From assembly GCA_021817145.1 (NCBI GenBank), contig JAKAVV010000001.1, forward strand, positions 124,001 through 188,000: 64,000 bases of DNA, given 5' to 3'. The DNA comes from a bacterium (GTDB taxonomy: Bacteria; Vulcanimicrobiota; JABDET01). The position numbers and the translations under genes were made by a program. Positions 15,391 to 24,182 of this stretch are shown piece by piece. Numbering within the stretch: the stretch's first letter is position 1; every line of letters starts with the position of its first letter. Under the pieces are notes generated by a model. That model was not told the origin of the DNA and made no database searches. It saw only the letters and a list, made by a program, of their open reading frames with translations.

Positions 15391-16509
15391 ATGCAAAAGG
15401 TTTGTTTTTACTGCAGTCTGCCTGTAAGAACAGGGTACGTGGAGTATGAGGATAAAACGATTTGCTGTTCTGTCTGCAAAGAACATTATCCTTCCTGTTT
15501 TGTATGCGGAAAACCGGCAAAACAGCATTTCATCCAGGAAGACAAACTGATTTGCTCTTCTTGTAAAAATAGTTTAAAGCGCTGCCATTCATGTCAGAAG
15601 TTTATTTTAGGCAAATCGTATCGTTTTGGAGATGCCCGTTATTGTTTTTCTTGCTATGACAAAAATGAAAAATGCGCTGTCTGCGGTGTTCCTTTATTGT
15701 CTCTTAAGAGTTTTACATCTAAAATTTGTTCTGCCTGTATGAATCGATCTCCAAAGTGCGGTTTGTGTGGAAATACCATTATAGATAAATTTTTTAAAAA
15801 TGAGCAGGAAAGTTTGCTCATCTGTGAGAGCTGTTATTTCAGAGGAGAGAAGTGTTTTCGATGTGGAGCTCCAACCAGAAGTCAAAAATCTTTTGACGGG
15901 AAAGTTTTCTGTAAAGCTTGCTCTATTGTTTCTGCGCAGCTGCCTCAAACTAGAGAAAGATCTGAAGGTTTCCTCCAGTCAGAGATTGAGAAACAGCCAG
16001 AAATTGAGAAGCAGTACACTTTTTTAGTGGCTGCCCCAACGAATCTTTTTGAGTTGAAGCGCGCTAAAGAGCCTCTTCTTGTAAACAATTGTTTGAAAAA
16101 TTATCATGAATATGTTAAAAGAATTGTAACCAAGAATCATGGATTTATTGTCAATGTCAGTGGAGAAACGATTCTTTCTCTTTTTGATCTGGCAGAAGAC
16201 GCAGTAATAGGAGCAAAAAATTTTGTTCAGGAATTAGAAGATTTTAACAGGCAGTACAACAAACTGCCAGTTTTTTTATCCATCCGGGTAGGATTGAATT
16301 CAGTAGAAAAATCTGCTGGTTCTCCTGAAACAGTGGATGGTTCTGTAACGGATTTGGCTTATCGTGTTTTAGAGATGTCTGCTCCGCGCATGATTTTGAT
16401 TACTCAGCATACTTACAATTATCTCGGGAAGAGCAAGCTTCTGTTTGAGAGACACAAATTGATCCCGGGCTCGCATTTAAATCTTATGACTTACCGTATG
16501 AACTTGTGA
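15391..16509 (+). CDS. Six-unit zinc-ribbon (LIM-like) protein fused to degenerate class III nucleotide-cyclase domain
   Basis: 372 residues in two parts. Residues 1-190 hold twelve CxxC pairs (from CFYC through CKAC) spaced about 14-20 apart, enough for six zinc-binding units in a LIM-like pattern. Residues about 210-372 follow the adenylate/guanylate cyclase fold: [40 protein letters not shown], a domain-swap strand region and [11 protein letters not shown]. The first metal Asp is missing, and the usual GDxxM/L position reads SGETI, so it is probably catalytically dead and could bind a nucleotide or act as a scaffold. Its last 33 bases overlap convergent rfbA. I know of no named family with this fusion. 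Confidence 0.8.
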   Translation: MQKVCFYCSLPVRTGYVEYEDKTICCSVCKEHYPSCFVCGKPAKQHFIQEDKLICSSCKNSLKRCHSCQKFILGKSYRFGDARYCFSCYDKNEKCAVCGVPLLSLKSFTSKICSACMNRSPKCGLCGNTIIDKFFKNEQESLLICESCYFRGEKCFRCGAPTRSQKSFDGKVFCKACSIVSAQLPQTRERSEGFLQSEIEKQPEIEKQYTFLVAAPTNLFELKRAKEPLLVNNCLKNYHEYVKRIVTKNHGFIVNVSGETILSLFDLAEDAVIGAKNFVQELEDFNRQYNKLPVFLSIRVGLNSVEKSAGSPETVDGSVTDLAYRVLEMSAPRMILITQHTYNYLGKSKLLFERHKLIPGSHLNLMTYRMNL

Positions 16510-17403
16510 GCTAGCCAATTTGACCTCTAATCCAACCCGTAACAAGTATTGTCCGTATTCGGTTTTTTGAAGTTTCTCAGCCATGCGATTAAAATGATTT
16601 TTATCAATATACCCCATTCTGAGCGCGATTTCTTCAGGACAGGAGATTTTAAATCCCTGCCTTTCTTCCACGATTTTCACGAAATTGGCGGCATCCAGAA
16701 GAGCATTAGGAGTTCCTGTATCAAGCCAGGCAGTTCCTCTCCCAAGAAGTTGAACTTGAAGTTTATTCTTTCTGAGATAGAGATTGTTTAAATCTGTGAT
16801 TTCCAGTTCCCCACGGGCAGAAGGTTTTAGGGATTGAGCGAATTTTACGACGGATGAATCATAGAAATAAAGTCCTGTTACAGCATAATTCGATTTTGGA
16901 GCAGTTGGTTTTTCTTCAATTGAAATCGCTTTTCCCTCTGAGTTAAAAGCAGCGACTCCGTACTGTTCAGGATTTGTCACATAATATGCGAAAACAGTGG
17001 CTCCATCTGCGGAAGAGACAGCTTTTTCTAAACTTTTCGGCAGCCCATGTCCATAAAAAATATTATCTCCAAGGATCAAACAGACTGGGCTATTTCCAAT
17101 AAATTTTTCTCCGATAATAAAAGCTTGAGCCAGTCCTTCAGGTTTTGGCTGTTCAGTATACTGTAGGGACAGCCCCCACTGCGTTCCATCTCCTAGCAGG
17201 TGTTTAAAAGCGGGCTGGTCTTGAGGAGTCGTAATGATTAGAATTTCTCGAATTCCTGACAGCATTAAAATAGATAAGGGATAATAAATGAGAGGTTTAT
17301 CATAAACAGGCATCAGCTGTTTGCTGACAGAAAGGGTTAGAGGATAAAGTCTTGTGCCTGATCCACCTGCAAGAATGATCCCTTTATAGTTTAAGTGATT
17401 CAT
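16477..17403 (-). CDS. rfbA: Glucose-1-phosphate thymidylyltransferase
   Basis: 308 residues. It makes dTDP-glucose from glucose-1-phosphate and dTTP, the first step to dTDP-rhamnose for surface polysaccharides. The nucleotidyltransferase signature [16 protein letters not shown] and the downstream [23 protein letters not shown] and [13 protein letters not shown] are all intact. It is long at the C terminus, with an extra tail that runs 33 bases into the convergent zinc-ribbon gene. It shares one base with the gene upstream. The rfbBCD partners are not in this window. Confidence 0.95.
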   Translation of the reverse strand: MNHLNYKGIILAGGSGTRLYPLTLSVSKQLMPVYDKPLIYYPLSILMLSGIREILIITTPQDQPAFKHLLGDGTQWGLSLQYTEQPKPEGLAQAFIIGEKFIGNSPVCLILGDNIFYGHGLPKSLEKAVSSADGATVFAYYVTNPEQYGVAAFNSEGKAISIEEKPTAPKSNYAVTGLYFYDSSVVKFAQSLKPSARGELEITDLNNLYLRKNKLQVQLLGRGTAWLDTGTPNALLDAANFVKIVEERQGFKISCPEEIALRMGYIDKNHFNRMAEKLQKTEYGQYLLRVGLEVKLASSQVHTVSHKI

Positions 17404-18077
17404 TACTTTCCTTTTAAAGTATAAAATTGAACTCCTGATATCAGATGGATGATTAATTTTTGCGGGATGCTGTTGGCTGGAATCTTAAAAAATAAAGTTG
17501 CTGCAAAAGGGTACCCAGGCAGAATGCCTGAGTTGGGTAATTCAGGATAGGCGTTATAACTGGAAAAAACTCTTCCGAACTGATCCTGGAGTTCAATATC
17601 TTCCGGAGATATGATTTCAGTTCCTTTTTCTCGATTGATGAAATTGACGCTGAGAGTATAAGCGGATTGAACCCCATCACTGCCTTGATACTGCAAATTT
17701 CCCGCTTGAACCAGAAAGAGCGGCAGAGCGGTTGTTTGAATGGAGGGCTGCTCTGTAACAGGCGGTTTATTTTTTGAACTTTGTGCTTCTGGTTTTGAAG
17801 TTATTTTTTTTAAAGGTTTTACGGGATATTTGACAGGTTCAGGAATAGATAAAGAGCCTGCAGTTTTTGAAATTTGCGTTTTTTGAGGGGTTGCATTTTT
17901 TTGCAGAAAGGAACTTTTCGCTTTTTTCTGAGGGTGGAGGAAGGTGGGAGCGGATTTAGGCAGATGAGCTGGTATTTTGGATCGACTGTAAAAATAACCG
18001 CCTAAAAAACCTGCGGCAAGAATCAGAGCAGCAGCTAGAACAATCCCTATTTTTCCTTTAGAACTCATGTTCGTCAC
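17403..18077 (-). CDS. Membrane-anchored protein with Lys/Pro-rich linker and Ig-like C-terminal domain
   Basis: 224 residues. One N-terminal membrane anchor (about 9-29) is followed by a Lys/Pro/Ser-rich flexible linker (about 35-115) and a beta-sandwich-like domain (about 117-224). The latter begins [17 protein letters not shown] and resembles DUF4352-type domains with paired NREKGTE and QDQFGR motifs. It probably faces the periplasm. It is encoded between fha and rfbA and shares one base with rfbA. No function is recognised. Confidence 0.75.
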   Translation of the reverse strand: MTNMSSKGKIGIVLAAALILAAGFLGGYFYSRSKIPAHLPKSAPTFLHPQKKAKSSFLQKNATPQKTQISKTAGSLSIPEPVKYPVKPLKKITSKPEAQSSKNKPPVTEQPSIQTTALPLFLVQAGNLQYQGSDGVQSAYTLSVNFINREKGTEIISPEDIELQDQFGRVFSSYNAYPELPNSGILPGYPFAATLFFKIPANSIPQKLIIHLISGVQFYTLKGK

Positions 18078-18121
18078 CTCTTTTCACTGCTTCAGGGAGC
18101 CAGCAGAGCAGTTCTGAGGAT

Positions 18122-18415
18122 TCATCCATAATTGATTTTTAAAAGAGTTTGTCCAACTTTGAACAGTTGTCCATTCAGTAATAGAACAGGTTCATGAACT
18201 GGCTCACCATTAATAAAAGTTCCATTTGTTGAATCTAGATCTTCCAGAATATATCCTTCATTTCCTAACCGCAGCAGAGCGTGTTTTTTAGACATAAAGC
18301 TGTCAGCGGGAATAAAAACATCGCAAGCCTTGTCTCTTCCAATGAAAGAGGTTTTGGAAATAACTGTTTCATTTCCATCCAGGACCCCGCCAATGACCTC
18401 AATTCGCGCTTTCAT
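18122..18415 (-). CDS. Single-domain FHA (phosphothreonine-binding) protein
   Basis: 97 residues, a lone forkhead-associated domain. The phosphopeptide-binding residues are visible as SFIGRDKACDV, MSKKHALL and LDSTNGTFING. FHA domains bind phosphothreonine on partner proteins. The gene overlaps the 3' end of the Clp ATPase by 17 bases, so the two are translated together and may work together. No Ser/Thr protein kinase of the Hanks type is visible in the window. Confidence 0.93.
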   Translation of the reverse strand: MKARIEVIGGVLDGNETVISKTSFIGRDKACDVFIPADSFMSKKHALLRLGNEGYILEDLDSTNGTFINGEPVHEPVLLLNGQLFKVGQTLLKINYG

Positions 18416-20564
18416 GTTCCCCTTCTAAAGTTAATATTACACATTCATTCACAAAATCCGCTTGAATTGTTTCCCCTTCTGAAAATTTTCCTTCCAATAA
18501 AGCCTGCGCAATAGGTTTAGCAAGAATTTGCTGAATGGTTCTTTTTAAAGGGCGCGCTCCAAAGACAGGATCATATCCTTTCTGGATCAGGTATTTTGTG
18601 AGTGAAGCCGTTATTTTTAAATTTAGCTTCTGATCTTGAAGACGGTTCCGGACTTCTTGGACCTGTAAAACGACAATTTTTTCTAAATCTTCCATAGTTA
18701 AGCGATTAAAGAGCAAGATCTCATCAATTCGATTGATAAACTCGGGTCTGAAAGAGGATTTGATCTGTTCTTCCGTTAAATTGCTGGTCATAATAATAAG
18801 CGTATTATTAAAATGCACGGTTCTTCCTTTTGAATCTGTTAATCTTCCATCATCAAAGATTTGCAGGAAAAGATCTAAGACTTCAGGATGGGCTTTTTCC
18901 ACTTCATCCATTAAAATGAGAGAATATGGTTTTGCTCGAACCGCTTTTGTGAGGGTGCCTTCTTCCTCATACCCAACATAACCTGGAGGGGCTCCAATCA
19001 ATTTAGAAATGGCGTGTTTTTCTTTGTATTCTGACATATCCAGGCGGATCATCATGTTTGGAGATCCATACAGCAGTTCAGCAAGATTTTTAGCCATTTC
19101 TGTTTTTCCAACACCTGTTTGTCCAAGAAACAAGAGAACCCCTACAGGTTTCCCCGGGTTTCCAAGTCCTGCTCTGGAAATTCGAATGACCTCTGAAATT
19201 TTTTCAACTGCCTCATCCTGTCCCACAATTTTTGCTTTTAACTTTTCTTCCAGATTCAGCAACTTCTCTTTTTCATCTTCTGATAGTTTTTGGACAGGGA
19301 TTCCGGTCCATAGAGAAATGGTTTCCGCGATCTCTTCTTTTGTGACAGTTGGAGATGAACCTGTCAATGTTTTTGTTTTCACTTTTGAGGCTGCTTCATC
19401 AAGGAGATCAAGAGCTTTATCAGGAAGATGCCGATCTGGCAAATATCGAATGGAAAGCTTGACTGCTTGTTCAATGACTTCCGGCTCAAAAATAACCCCG
19501 TGAAACTTTTCATAACGAGATTTTAATCCTTCCAGAATTTGCACGGTTTCTTGATAGGATGGTTCGGATACCAGAACAGGCTGGACTCTTCTCTCAAATG
19601 CAGGATCTTTCAAGAGATATCTTTGATATTCTGCTGTTGTTGTTGCCCCAATCAATTTTAAAGATCCATCAGCAAGCGCAGGTTTAAGCATATTTCCTAT
19701 ATCGAGCCCCCCCCCTGAATTTCCCGCTCCAATCAATTGATGAATTTCATCCATAAATAAAATAATGTCGGGATTATCGCAAGCTTCCTGTAAAATTTTC
19801 TGCACTTTTTCTTCTAATTCGCCTCGATGAGCTGTTCCTGCCATGACTGCGCTGATCGGCAGTTCAATCAGTCTTTTATCAAGCAGAACACTGGGAACCG
19901 TTTTATTTGATATCCGCTCGGCAAAAGCCATGACAACAGCGGTTTTGCCGACACCTGGTTCTCCAATTAAGATCGGAACGTTTTTCGTTTTTCGAGTTAA
20001 AATTTGCATGAGTCGTCTCAGCTCTTCGCTTCTGCCAATAACCGGTTCTAGTTTTTTCTCCTTTGCCATCTGAGTTAAATCTCGCCCCAGTTTGTCAAGA
20101 GTAGGGGTTTTAATTGTTTTTTTCTTTTCTTCTTTAGGAATTGAACTGACAGGTGAGATAAATCTCTCCGCAAAAGTTTCAGGGGAGGTTCCAAGTTCTG
20201 TTAATGCCAACGCTGGAATCCCATTTTTCTCTTCCAGCAGAGCAGTATAAACATCTTGAGAAGTTAAGAGATGATCTGATTTTTCCCAAGCTTTTTCGAG
20301 AGATCTGTCTAAAACTCTTTTCAGCCTGGGGGTATAAGGGAGTTTAGCAGGGATTGAGTTGTGTCTCTCTTTTGGGAGTAAATCTTTAATTTCTTGTTCC
20401 AGGGCTCCTGCTGTGATCTTTAGAGCCTCTAGGGCATGATTGAAAACCCCTTGTTTCAAGGCTGTTAAAAATAAATGTTCGACGCCTAAATAGGATTGAT
20501 CAAGAGAACGAGCAGTTAACTCGCTGTTTTTAAGGAGTTCTTGCAGTTCAGGATTCTCAATCAT
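18399..20564 (-). CDS. Clp-family AAA+ ATPase lacking the middle domain and the ClpP loop
   Basis: 721-residue HSP100 unfoldase. The order is Clp-N repeat domain (1-140), D1 with Walker A GEPGVGKTAVV (201), a ClpA/C-like LWTGIPVQKL boundary, D2 with Walker A GQTGVGKTEMAK, and a C-terminal small domain. There is no ClpB/ClpC coiled-coil middle insertion. In D2 only eight residues (TEEQIKSS) lie between TSNL and FRPEF, where ClpA/ClpC carry the IGF/IGL loop that docks ClpP. So it is probably ClpP-independent. It overlaps thiolase by 8 bases and fha by 17. The FHA pairing is reminiscent of type VI loci, but no other such gene is present. Confidence 0.9.
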   Translation of the reverse strand: MIENPELQELLKNSELTARSLDQSYLGVEHLFLTALKQGVFNHALEALKITAGALEQEIKDLLPKERHNSIPAKLPYTPRLKRVLDRSLEKAWEKSDHLLTSQDVYTALLEEKNGIPALALTELGTSPETFAERFISPVSSIPKEEKKKTIKTPTLDKLGRDLTQMAKEKKLEPVIGRSEELRRLMQILTRKTKNVPILIGEPGVGKTAVVMAFAERISNKTVPSVLLDKRLIELPISAVMAGTAHRGELEEKVQKILQEACDNPDIILFMDEIHQLIGAGNSGGGLDIGNMLKPALADGSLKLIGATTTAEYQRYLLKDPAFERRVQPVLVSEPSYQETVQILEGLKSRYEKFHGVIFEPEVIEQAVKLSIRYLPDRHLPDKALDLLDEAASKVKTKTLTGSSPTVTKEEIAETISLWTGIPVQKLSEDEKEKLLNLEEKLKAKIVGQDEAVEKISEVIRISRAGLGNPGKPVGVLLFLGQTGVGKTEMAKNLAELLYGSPNMMIRLDMSEYKEKHAISKLIGAPPGYVGYEEEGTLTKAVRAKPYSLILMDEVEKAHPEVLDLFLQIFDDGRLTDSKGRTVHFNNTLIIMTSNLTEEQIKSSFRPEFINRIDEILLFNRLTMEDLEKIVVLQVQEVRNRLQDQKLNLKITASLTKYLIQKGYDPVFGARPLKRTIQQILAKPIAQALLEGKFSEGETIQADFVNECVILTLEGEHESAN

Positions 20565-21765
20565 GTCTTTGAATTACCATAGCAGCAGCAACCCCTCCTG
20601 CTCCTCCAACAGCAGCAGCTCCTATTTCTCCGTTAAAATCTTTTAATATGTGATAGAGCGTGGTTAAAATTCGAGCTCCACTGCAGCCAACAGGGTGACC
20701 TAAGGCAATAGCTCCTCCTTTTACATTTAGTTTTTTAGGATCCCACTTCAAGATTTTTTGATTTGCCAGAACCATTCCTGAAAAAGCTTCGTTAATTTCT
20801 AAAAAGTCAATATCCTTGAGCGTCATCCCTGCTTTTTTTAAAGCTTTTGGGAGGACTTTCGCAGGGCTTTCTCCCATCCATTCGTTATCTGCCGCTCCGA
20901 CAGCATAAGAGCAAATACTGAAAAGCGGTTTCGCCCCGATTTTAGCGGCTTTTTTTTGAGTTGTTAAAAGGATAGATGCCGCGCCATCTGAAAGGGGGGA
21001 TGAGTTCCCAGCAGTAAGAGTTCCATTTTCAGAAAAAACGGGCTTTAATTTTGCTAGTTTTTCTAATGAAGTGTCTTCTCGAATGGTTTCATCCTCTGAC
21101 CAGTATTCTCTAAATCCATCATTTGTTTCTATTTCAACAGGGGTAATTTCACCTTGGAACAACTTTTTTTTTCTAGCTTCTAACGCTTTTTTATGGCTTT
21201 CCAGAGCAAAGAGATCTTGTTCCTCTCGTGTAATTTGATACTTTTTTATTAAAGCTTCTGTTGTTATTCCTGTCCCTTTGTTTTCGATAAATGGATCACG
21301 GCTGTCATACCACCCGTCCCTTAGAATTTGATCTCCTTGTTTGAATCCATGCCACCGAGCATTGAGTAAAAGATAAGGAATGGTGCTCATGCTTTCCATT
21401 CCCCCTGTTACAATAATCTCAGCGTCTCCTGCTAGAAGGGTTTGGATCCCCATAATAACAGCCCTCATTCCTGATGCGCATGCCATGGTTATTGTTGCTG
21501 CAGGTGTTTCTTTTCGGAGTCCGGCAAATCTGGCTGCTGTCCTGGCAGGATTGGTTCCATTTCCTGCATGGCGGCAGCACCCTAAAATGCAGTCTTCGAT
21601 TTGTTCAGGTTGAATATTCGCTCTCTGACAAGCAGCTTTAATGACTGCAGCGCCTAACTGGTAAACAGGAACCTCTCTTAACGATCCTCCGAATTTCCCT
21701 ATAGGGGTTCTAACAGCGGCGGCAGCTGTAATTTTTTGGAGCGAATCATTTTTCAATGGAGTCAA
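20557..21765 (-). CDS. Acetyl-CoA acetyltransferase (thiolase)
   Basis: 402 residues, full-length thiolase with the acyl-enzyme Cys in MACASGMRA, the NEAF motif near residue 330 and the C-terminal base in GHPVGCSGAR. It condenses two acetyl-CoA to acetoacetyl-CoA or degrades 3-ketoacyl-CoA. The direction cannot be deduced. It follows the FabZ-like gene with an ATGA overlap and precedes the Clp ATPase with an 8-base overlap. No other beta-oxidation or PHB genes are nearby. Confidence 0.95.
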   Translation of the reverse strand: MTPLKNDSLQKITAAAAVRTPIGKFGGSLREVPVYQLGAAVIKAACQRANIQPEQIEDCILGCCRHAGNGTNPARTAARFAGLRKETPAATITMACASGMRAVIMGIQTLLAGDAEIIVTGGMESMSTIPYLLLNARWHGFKQGDQILRDGWYDSRDPFIENKGTGITTEALIKKYQITREEQDLFALESHKKALEARKKKLFQGEITPVEIETNDGFREYWSEDETIREDTSLEKLAKLKPVFSENGTLTAGNSSPLSDGAASILLTTQKKAAKIGAKPLFSICSYAVGAADNEWMGESPAKVLPKALKKAGMTLKDIDFLEINEAFSGMVLANQKILKWDPKKLNVKGGAIALGHPVGCSGARILTTLYHILKDFNGEIGAAAVGGAGGVAAAMVIQRHD

Positions 21766-22211
21766 TCCTTGTCAGGAATGGAATCTACAACTGCAAAAGA
21801 AAAAAACCCTTCGGCTGCCAGCTCTTCCCCGATCTTAGCTACTGCTTTCATTTTTCCAAGATTGTTTTTGAAATAAACCTGTTTCACTTGAGTGACAAGA
21901 CAATCTCCAGGGAACACCTGACGGTAAATTTTAAAATCGTCAATTCCAGCAAAAAGCATGATTTTACCCTGGTATTGAGGCTGACTTAAAATCCCGACAA
22001 CTCCAACTTGCGACATGCTTTCAATAATAAGGGTTTCAGGAAAGAAGAGTTTCTGCTGAAAGTTTTCTTTTAAATAAGGTTCATTGCTGGAAATATTTTT
22101 ATATCCTGTAATTGAATTTCCTTCCTGCATCTCTATAATTCGATCCACAAATAAGAAAGGATAGCGATGAGGCAGATATTTTATCATTTCGCAGGGTTTC
22201 ATGGGGAACAT
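21762..22211 (-). CDS. FabZ-like 3-hydroxyacyl-ACP dehydratase
   Basis: 149-residue hot-dog-fold protein. The catalytic His is in YLPHRYPFLFVDR and the catalytic Glu in IIESMSQVG, both conserved with FabZ. The usual FPGxPxMPG stretch between them is altered (NFQQKLFFPETL), so this may be a paralogue with a different substrate rather than the housekeeping FabZ. It is encoded 5 bases after the sigma-factor gene and coupled to thiolase, so its expression may be tied to the stress-sigma operon. Confidence 0.85.
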   Translation of the reverse strand: MFPMKPCEMIKYLPHRYPFLFVDRIIEMQEGNSITGYKNISSNEPYLKENFQQKLFFPETLIIESMSQVGVVGILSQPQYQGKIMLFAGIDDFKIYRQVFPGDCLVTQVKQVYFKNNLGKMKAVAKIGEELAAEGFFSFAVVDSIPDKD

Positions 22212-22216
22212 AGTTT

Positions 22217-22993
22217 TTACTGCTCGGACGCTCCTTCTGTTAAAAGTTTTCTCAGTTTTTCAAGAGCGCGAGATTGAAGTCGAGATACATTCATTTGCTG
22301 GGTTTGCAAATGGCGAGCGATTTCGCTTTGGGAAAGATTTTCAGAAAATCTGAGATAGAGAACAACTTGTTCTTTGGGGTCCAGTTTTTCGAAAGATTTT
22401 TGCAAACTCAATCTATCATCCACGTTTTCAAGAGAAAGATCTTCTTTGCCGAGGTAATCCAGCAGGTTGATAGGGGTTTTGGAATGTTCTGTATTTATCT
22501 CTACATCCAGGCTTAAAGGAGTGTAAGCCTGTCCCAATTCTTGGGCTTCCAGCACCTCTTCTTCTGAAACTTGAAGTTTTGCGGCGATTTCAGGTATGTT
22601 TGGGACGCGCCCAATCTGAACAGAAAGTTCTTCTACTGCTTTGTTGACAGCAGAGTTTAGTTCCTGGAGTTTTCTTGGCACTTTAAAAGCCCATCCTTTG
22701 TCTCTAAAATGCCTTTTAATTTCTCCGACAATGGTTGGAGTAACATAAGTGGTAAATTCAATTCCTTTTGACAGATCGTATCGATCAATTGCTTTAACAA
22801 GCGCCAGGCATCCAACCTGAACAAGATCTTCCAGGGGTTCTCCTCGATAAGCAAATTTTGATGCCAGAAATCTGACCAGATTCATATAATGATTAACGAT
22901 CTTTTCTTTAACATCTGGATTTTGCTGTGCGGCGTATTCTTCGAAGAGTTTTCTGGCTTCCAGTCTTTCAGCTTCTTTGGTTTCTGTGCTCAT
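22217..22993 (-). CDS. SigB/SigF-type alternative sigma factor
   Basis: 258-residue sigma-70 group 3 factor. Region 2 has EDLVQVGCLALVKAIDRYD and the core GEIKRHFRDKGWAFKVPRKLQEL typical of SigB/SigF/SigG. Region 3 and region 4 (LSQSEIARHLQTQQMNVSRLQSRA) are complete. It overlaps the rsbW-like gene by 26 bases and follows rsbV-rsbW, the standard order for a partner-switching module. It probably directs general stress or envelope genes, perhaps including its own string. I found no convincing SigB-type promoter by eye. Confidence 0.95.
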   Translation of the reverse strand: MSTETKEAERLEARKLFEEYAAQQNPDVKEKIVNHYMNLVRFLASKFAYRGEPLEDLVQVGCLALVKAIDRYDLSKGIEFTTYVTPTIVGEIKRHFRDKGWAFKVPRKLQELNSAVNKAVEELSVQIGRVPNIPEIAAKLQVSEEEVLEAQELGQAYTPLSLDVEINTEHSKTPINLLDYLGKEDLSLENVDDRLSLQKSFEKLDPKEQVVLYLRFSENLSQSEIARHLQTQQMNVSRLQSRALEKLRKLLTEGASEQ

Positions 22994-23369
22994 GATTCCT
23001 TTTTTTACTCATTAACAGTATTGACCCTTTTCCCGCAAGAGTTTTAATCGTTACTTCTTCCATTAATGATCGAATCAAAAAGATTCCCATATCATCCTCT
23101 TCTTCTTCTCCTGTCCCCTGATCCTGGATTGATACAGTAACAGAATGATCTGAAACCTGACATTCAATACTGATTTCTTCTCCGTTTCCGTGAAGAATGG
23201 CTCTTGAGCATGCTTCTGCAACTGCAAGTTTTAAGTCTTCGATATCTTCATAAGAGAGATCATTCACTCTGCTTGCCAGACCGGAAATCGTCAAACGAAC
23301 AAGACTGACATATTCAGGTTTTCCTGGAATTCTTAAAAAGAGTCGTCCTTGTTCAGATTCAGAACTCAC
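22968..23369 (-). CDS. RsbW-like anti-sigma factor (GHKL fold) with altered N box
   Basis: 133 residues with the Bergerat ATP-binding fold. The G boxes are intact (IQDQGTG and MGIFLIRSLMEEV), and the C-terminal strand GKGSILLMSKKR is typical. In the N box the Mg-chelating Asn expected after EAC-x is Arg56 (EACSRAILHG); I confirmed the codon as AGA. SpoIIAB and RsbW need this Asn for kinase action, so this protein may bind sigma but phosphorylate RsbV poorly or not at all. It is coupled by ATGA to rsbV and overlaps the sigma gene. Confidence 0.92.
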   Translation of the reverse strand: MSSESEQGRLFLRIPGKPEYVSLVRLTISGLASRVNDLSYEDIEDLKLAVAEACSRAILHGNGEEISIECQVSDHSVTVSIQDQGTGEEEEDDMGIFLIRSLMEEVTIKTLAGKGSILLMSKKRNHEHRNQRS

Positions 23370-23749
23370 GCTAAACTTTTTAAGGCTTCTTGCTCATCTT
23401 TGTATATTCCAAAAATCTTAACAAGCCCTGTGATGCTGAAAATTTTCTTAATTTGGGGATTGTTGCAAACAATGCCAATGGTCCCGTTGTGTTCTCTGAC
23501 TTTTTTTAAAGCTCCGATAAGAACGCCAAGCCCTGTGCTGTCAATATAGCGCACTCCTTCTAAGCTGATAATTAAATTGTAAACTCCTTTTTCGATGAGT
23601 TCCGTAATTCCTTCTTTAATTTTAGGAGAAGTGTAAACATCAATTTCTCCTGTTAATTCTGCCATCCATACATTAGGCGAAATCTGGCGGCTTGTGACTT
23701 TGACATCTGCTCCTGTTTCTTTGGCATCCATATAAACCTTATCCTCCAT
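23366..23749 (-). CDS. RsbV-like anti-anti-sigma factor (STAS domain)
   Basis: 127-residue STAS protein with the phosphorylatable Ser in RYIDSTGLGVLIGALK, about residue 70. Unphosphorylated RsbV would take the anti-sigma factor away from the sigma factor. An N-terminal tail of about 20 residues precedes the domain. It is the first gene of the rsbV-rsbW-sigma module, 6 bases after the YtxH-domain gene, so the module may be read together with upstream envelope-stress genes. Confidence 0.95.
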   Translation of the reverse strand: MEDKVYMDAKETGADVKVTSRQISPNVWMAELTGEIDVYTSPKIKEGITELIEKGVYNLIISLEGVRYIDSTGLGVLIGALKKVREHNGTIGIVCNNPQIKKIFSITGLVKIFGIYKDEQEALKSLA

Positions 23750-23755
23750 TAGTTT

Positions 23756-24100
23756 TCAAGCATTATTCTCATCGTTTTTAGAAAAGTTCTGTAAGATTCC
23801 TTCTCTTTTTTCAACGACGGCTTTTTTAATTTTTTCACTCAGATCGCCAACTCTATCTTTTAAATCTTTTGCTGCTTCGTAAGCTTTATCTTTAATTCCA
23901 TCAGTGAAGTCTTGAACTTTGGACTTTGCGTCATTAGCGAAATCAGATGCTTTCGCTTTAGCTGGATTATAAGCTTTTTCTTTAATGATTCGCCGCGTTT
24001 CTTCTCCTGTCATAGGAGTTAATAAAACAGCGACTGCAGCCCCTACAACTGCTCCGGCAAGAAACCCAACAAGAAAATTCATCCCTTTATTGTCGTCCAT
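23756..24100 (-). CDS. YtxH-domain general-stress-type protein
   Basis: 114 residues: a glycine/alanine-rich membrane-like helix (FLVGFLAGAVVGAAVAVLLTP, about residues 9-29), then GEETRRIIKEK and a long Lys/Ala/Asp-rich amphipathic helix. This is the YtxH/gas-vesicle-GvpP-like pattern of general stress proteins controlled by SigB in Bacillus. An upstream ATG at 4115 bases past 20000 (24115) only spells out the AGGAGGAG ribosome site, so I place the start at 24100. It lies directly before rsbV, matching a stress regulon. Confidence 0.88.
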   Translation of the reverse strand: MDDNKGMNFLVGFLAGAVVGAAVAVLLTPMTGEETRRIIKEKAYNPAKAKASDFANDAKSKVQDFTDGIKDKAYEAAKDLKDRVGDLSEKIKKAVVEKREGILQNFSKNDENNA

Positions 24101-24142
24101 AACGCTCCTCCTCATTTAGATACTCTATCATGGCACGATTTC

Positions 24143-24174
24143 CTAGAGTTCTACTTTATCTAGAGTTCTACTTT
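24143..24174. repeat. Tandem 15-bp direct repeat in an intergenic spacer
   Basis: The 15-mer CTAGAGTTCTACTTT occurs twice, at 24143-24157 and 24160-24174, in the 82-base spacer between the DUF948-like and YtxH genes. The two-base gap gives a 17-base period. It could be an operator pair for the rsbV-rsbW-sigma string or a replication-slippage scar. Confidence 0.75.
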
Positions 24175-24182
24175 GGTTTTGT

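Noticed and set aside
18122..20564. Type VI secretion locus (Clp plus FHA)
   Set aside because: No TssB/C, Hcp, VgrG, TssJ-L-M or other core gene is in the surrounding 10 kb; thiolase and rfbA flank the pair instead.
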